6,931 nt of DNA from Propionibacteriaceae bacterium (GTDB lineage: Bacteria > Actinomycetota > Actinomycetes > Propionibacteriales > Propionibacteriaceae). The notes beneath the pieces are model-generated. The model worked only from the letters and a program-made list of their open reading frames with translations, was not told the DNA's origin and ran no database searches. Below, in pieces: positions 4,925 through 6,931 of this stretch (the first letter of the stretch is position 1; each line of letters opens with the position of its first letter). The stretch is from positions 1-6,931 of the forward strand of contig JAITED010000177.1 in the NCBI GenBank assembly GCA_031282235.1, written 5' to 3'. Made by a program: the position numbers and the translations under genes.

Positions 4925-6032
4925 ATACATCTTGGTGATGCTGATCGCTGCCGGGGCTACGTATCTGCTCTCCGGGCTGTTTCGCCGTATCGCAGTGCGT
5001 ATCGGCGCGGTGGCGTTGCCCCGAGAGCGCGATGTACACGTCAAGCCGGTGCCCTACTTCGGGGGGTTGGCGATGCTCTGCGGTGTCGGGGTGGCGTTCT
5101 TCGTGGCCTCGCGGTTGCCGTTCTTGAGTTCGCACGCGGTAGTCACCCGCGACTCGCTGGGGGTGTTTTTGGCGGCGCTGGTGATCGCAGTGGTGGGAGC
5201 CGTTGATGATTTCATCGACTTGCCGGTGATCGCCAAAGTGTTCGGGCAGGTGGTGGCTGCTGGGGTGGCGGTGTTGAACGGGGTACGGCTCTACTGGGTG
5301 TCGCTGCCGGGAGCAACGTATGCCTTAAACACTCCCACGTCGATTCTTGTCACCGTAATCTTCGTATTTGTCGTAGTAAACGCGGTAAACCTAGTGGATG
5401 GCTTGGATGGGCTTTCATCAGGGGTGGTGGGCATCGGAGCATCAGCGATGTTCCTCTACACCTACCTTTTGGCGTTTGAGCGCTCGCTCGCGGTGTGTAC
5501 CACGTCCTCGCTGATAACGGTGGTGGTCACTGGGGTCTGCCTCGGATTTTTGCCACACAACTTTCACAAGGCGCGCATGTTTATGGGGGATTCCGGCTCC
5601 ATGCTGCTGGGGTTGCTGCTGGCCTGCTCCTCCATCTCGTTCACGGGGCAGATTGATTCCGCGCTGCTAGTGACCAGCGATGAGGGCTCATGGCTGCCAT
5701 CGTGGATGCCGTTCCTGCTGCCGCTCGCGGTGATGTTCCTGCCGCTGATAGACCTGCTGTCGAGTTACATCCGGCGCACACTGCGGGGAAAGTGGTGGTT
5801 TGAGGCAGACAAGGAACATCTGCACCATCAACTGCTCAACCGGGGGCACTCAATGGTCTCCACGGTGGTGTTGCTCTACTGCTGGACAGCGCTTTTCGCA
5901 TACGGTGTCACTGGCATGGCGCTGGTACGCCGCTGGTGGTTGGCGTTGGTGCTGTTGGGGCTGATGACGGTGCTGGCGCTGTTTACGATACGCGGCAAGC
6001 CGGAAGCGCTGCTAAAACCCGCCACCGTTTAA
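4917..6032 (+). CDS. wecA: Undecaprenyl/decaprenyl-phosphate GlcNAc-1-phosphate transferase (WecA-like)
   Basis: This polytopic enzyme of the MraY/WecA family moves a GlcNAc-1-phosphate (or related sugar) from UDP-sugar to polyprenyl phosphate, starting a lipid-linked envelope glycan. It has 371 residues and about ten or eleven hydrophobic segments. Diagnostic loops are DDFID (97-101, the acidic Mg-binding motif), NAVNLVDGLDG (155-165), FHKARMFMGDSGSM (up to residue 228) and the C-terminal sugar-specificity loop with HLHH (301-304) in DKEHLHHQLLNRGHS. The His-rich loop favours WecA over MraY. The start overlaps the tsaC stop (ATGCGTGA). The position before atp genes matches the gene often named rfe or wecA in Actinobacteria. 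The exact sugar and final polymer cannot be decided here. Confidence 0.93.
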   Translation: MREYILVMLIAAGATYLLSGLFRRIAVRIGAVALPRERDVHVKPVPYFGGLAMLCGVGVAFFVASRLPFLSSHAVVTRDSLGVFLAALVIAVVGAVDDFIDLPVIAKVFGQVVAAGVAVLNGVRLYWVSLPGATYALNTPTSILVTVIFVFVVVNAVNLVDGLDGLSSGVVGIGASAMFLYTYLLAFERSLAVCTTSSLITVVVTGVCLGFLPHNFHKARMFMGDSGSMLLGLLLACSSISFTGQIDSALLVTSDEGSWLPSWMPFLLPLAVMFLPLIDLLSSYIRRTLRGKWWFEADKEHLHHQLLNRGHSMVSTVVLLYCWTALFAYGVTGMALVRRWWLALVLLGLMTVLALFTIRGKPEALLKPATV

Positions 6033-6075
6033 GCGACACTATCTCATTAAAGTTGGCCAGAACCGTGACTCCAGC

Positions 6076-6657
6076 TTGGATGTGATAGCGTTACCTCTAT
6101 TGAGCCGCACCCGGCAAAGTTGCCCAGAAAGGCCCGTTGCGTTGAGCCTCGCCGTTGTACCCGCCGCACCTGTTGTAGGTGTGCCTGCGCCGGTAAAGAG
6201 TCCGATTGTCAAGTCGGGCATCTTTGGCGCGGAATCCGGTGTTTTTGGTAAAGGGGCGTTAGCGGCGTTGGGAGCCACCCTGCTGACTACCGGGTTGGGG
6301 TTTGTGATTTCGGGGGTTGCCGCCCAGCGCAGCGCGCTGTTGGCTGGCGGTTGCGTGGTCGGGTTTCTAACGCTGCAATGGATAGGTCTGGACGGAATGC
6401 GGCGCGGCACGCGCCGGGGCATCATCACGATGGGGGTAACTATGGTGCTCCGCATGGGTGGCTTGGGCGTGGCGTTGTGGTTCTTTACCGTCAATGGGGT
6501 GGTGGTCACCACCACGGAGCGGCTCTGGTCTTTTATCGCCGGCGGAGCCGCTATCGTCGCTTGGCTGCTGGCGCTGTTGTCCAACCGGGAGTCGCCTAAA
6601 GCGATACGCGCCCTTAGTGGCTACACTCCGCGTCCCGACTGGGAGGAGTTAGTGTGA
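6076..6657 (+). CDS. Four-TM AtpI-like protein of unknown function upstream of atp genes
   Basis: This ORF of up to 193 aa ends in four hydrophobic segments at about 60-82, 87-107, 116-139 and 150-168, joined by short basic loops (GMRRGTRRG). Size, topology and place between wecA and the atp genes match the AtpI-like membrane proteins found there in Actinobacteria; AtpI is thought to help assemble the c-ring or handle Mg2+. The call is by context and topology, since no catalytic motif is visible. The start is uncertain: TTG 6076 gives the longest form, GTG 6082 is close by, and TTG 6142 lies nine bases after agaaagg (6126-6132) and would remove 22 residues. No ATG is available. It ends in GTGTGA, overlapping the next start, with ggaggag (6642-6648) just upstream. 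Confidence 0.8.
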   Translation: MDVIALPLLSRTRQSCPERPVALSLAVVPAAPVVGVPAPVKSPIVKSGIFGAESGVFGKGALAALGATLLTTGLGFVISGVAAQRSALLAGGCVVGFLTLQWIGLDGMRRGTRRGIITMGVTMVLRMGGLGVALWFFTVNGVVVTTTERLWSFIAGGAAIVAWLLALLSNRESPKAIRALSGYTPRPDWEELV

Positions 6658-6931
6658 GCATCCTGCTAGAGAGCCCCATCGGAGATGGCACTGGGATAAC
6701 TGAGCCTACCGCATACGGTGCGGGGCAAGCGGCTGCCGCTAGGGTAGCTCTAGTTACTGACCCGCCCGCGGCAGACGACTTGGAACCCAGCGCCGGGCGC
6801 GGAGCCGGGGAGCGGTTGGTTGCCGATTTACTCGCCGGGGTGTTACTCTACGGCGGTATCGGTTATCTGTTGGAACGATTCCTCGGAGTGCCACACGCGC
6901 TGTGGATTGGGGTGGTCGTCGGTTTGGTGCT
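6654..6931 (+). CDS. AtpZ/AtpI-type small membrane protein, cut by the window end
   Basis: The frame opens at GTG 6654-6656, overlapping the preceding stop by four bases (GTGA), with the strong Shine-Dalgarno ggaggag at 6642-6648. It stays open to the window end (92 codons and two bases). The first about 50 residues are polar and rich in Ala/Gly/Pro. From about residue 52 comes GERLVADLLAGVLLYGGIGY, then LLERFLGVPHALWIGVVVGL, a two-helix pattern with a short loop that is typical of AtpZ/AtpI-family proteins next to F0F1 ATP synthase genes. I expect atpB (subunit a) shortly after the window. The C-terminus is not seen, so length and family remain tentative. Confidence 0.75.
   Translation, partial: MSILLESPIGDGTGITEPTAYGAGQAAAARVALVTDPPAADDLEPSAGRGAGERLVADLLAGVLLYGGIGYLLERFLGVPHALWIGVVVGLV

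Noticed and set aside
6039..6584. 181-codon open frame on the - strand opposite the AtpI-like gene
   Set aside because: The predicted protein is Pro/Thr/Ala-rich low-complexity sequence, as expected from the reverse of a hydrophobic GC-rich membrane gene. The + strand frame has four TM segments and fits the operon.

Overview
The window reads as a chromosomal stretch of an actinobacterium. The order prfA - prmC - tsaC/sua5 - wecA-like - small AtpI-like membrane proteins is the one usually found just upstream of the F0F1 ATP synthase (atp) operon in Actinobacteria. Moderate GC with frequent GTG starts would fit Actinomycetaceae (for example the Mobiluncus/Actinobaculum/Varibaculum group), but I cannot fix a genus from sequence alone. 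All genes are on the + strand.

Layout. (a) 2-745: the 3' two-thirds of prfA (release factor RF1). (b) 746-1295: 550 bases without a convincing gene. A short ORF overlaps the prfA stop and may be a stranded prmC 5' end. It is followed by a 159-bp element with 13-bp terminal inverted repeats and 6-bp flanking direct repeats (MITE-like), then a candidate promoter and two 5'-UTR stem-loops, the second of which pairs with part of a strong Shine-Dalgarno sequence. (c) 1296-3324: a visibly more AT-rich cassette. It holds a 39-codon ORF, an overlapping 163-aa protein of unknown function in the next frame, an ABC ATPase and a six-segment membrane protein, all overlapping and so probably translationally coupled. 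(d) 3373-6931: housekeeping genes prmC, tsaC, wecA-like, an AtpI-like four-TM protein and the start of an AtpZ/AtpI-type protein. These are tightly packed, apart from about 40 bases after wecA.

How the parts work together. RF1 and PrmC form a substrate-enzyme pair: PrmC methylates the glutamine of the GGQ motif that is visible in this RF1. TsaC makes the threonylcarbamoyl-AMP used for t6A in tRNA. The WecA-like enzyme starts a lipid-linked cell-envelope glycan, and the last two genes lead into ATP synthase. The ABC cassette interrupts the usual prfA-prmC junction and is best read as an acquired transporter operon; immunity or export of a peptide or drug is possible, but the substrate is unknown.

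The points most worth a second look are the MITE-like hairpin element, the frame break at the start of the unknown gene (39-codon leader, mutational frameshift or recoding), and the possible prmC relic marking where the cassette entered.
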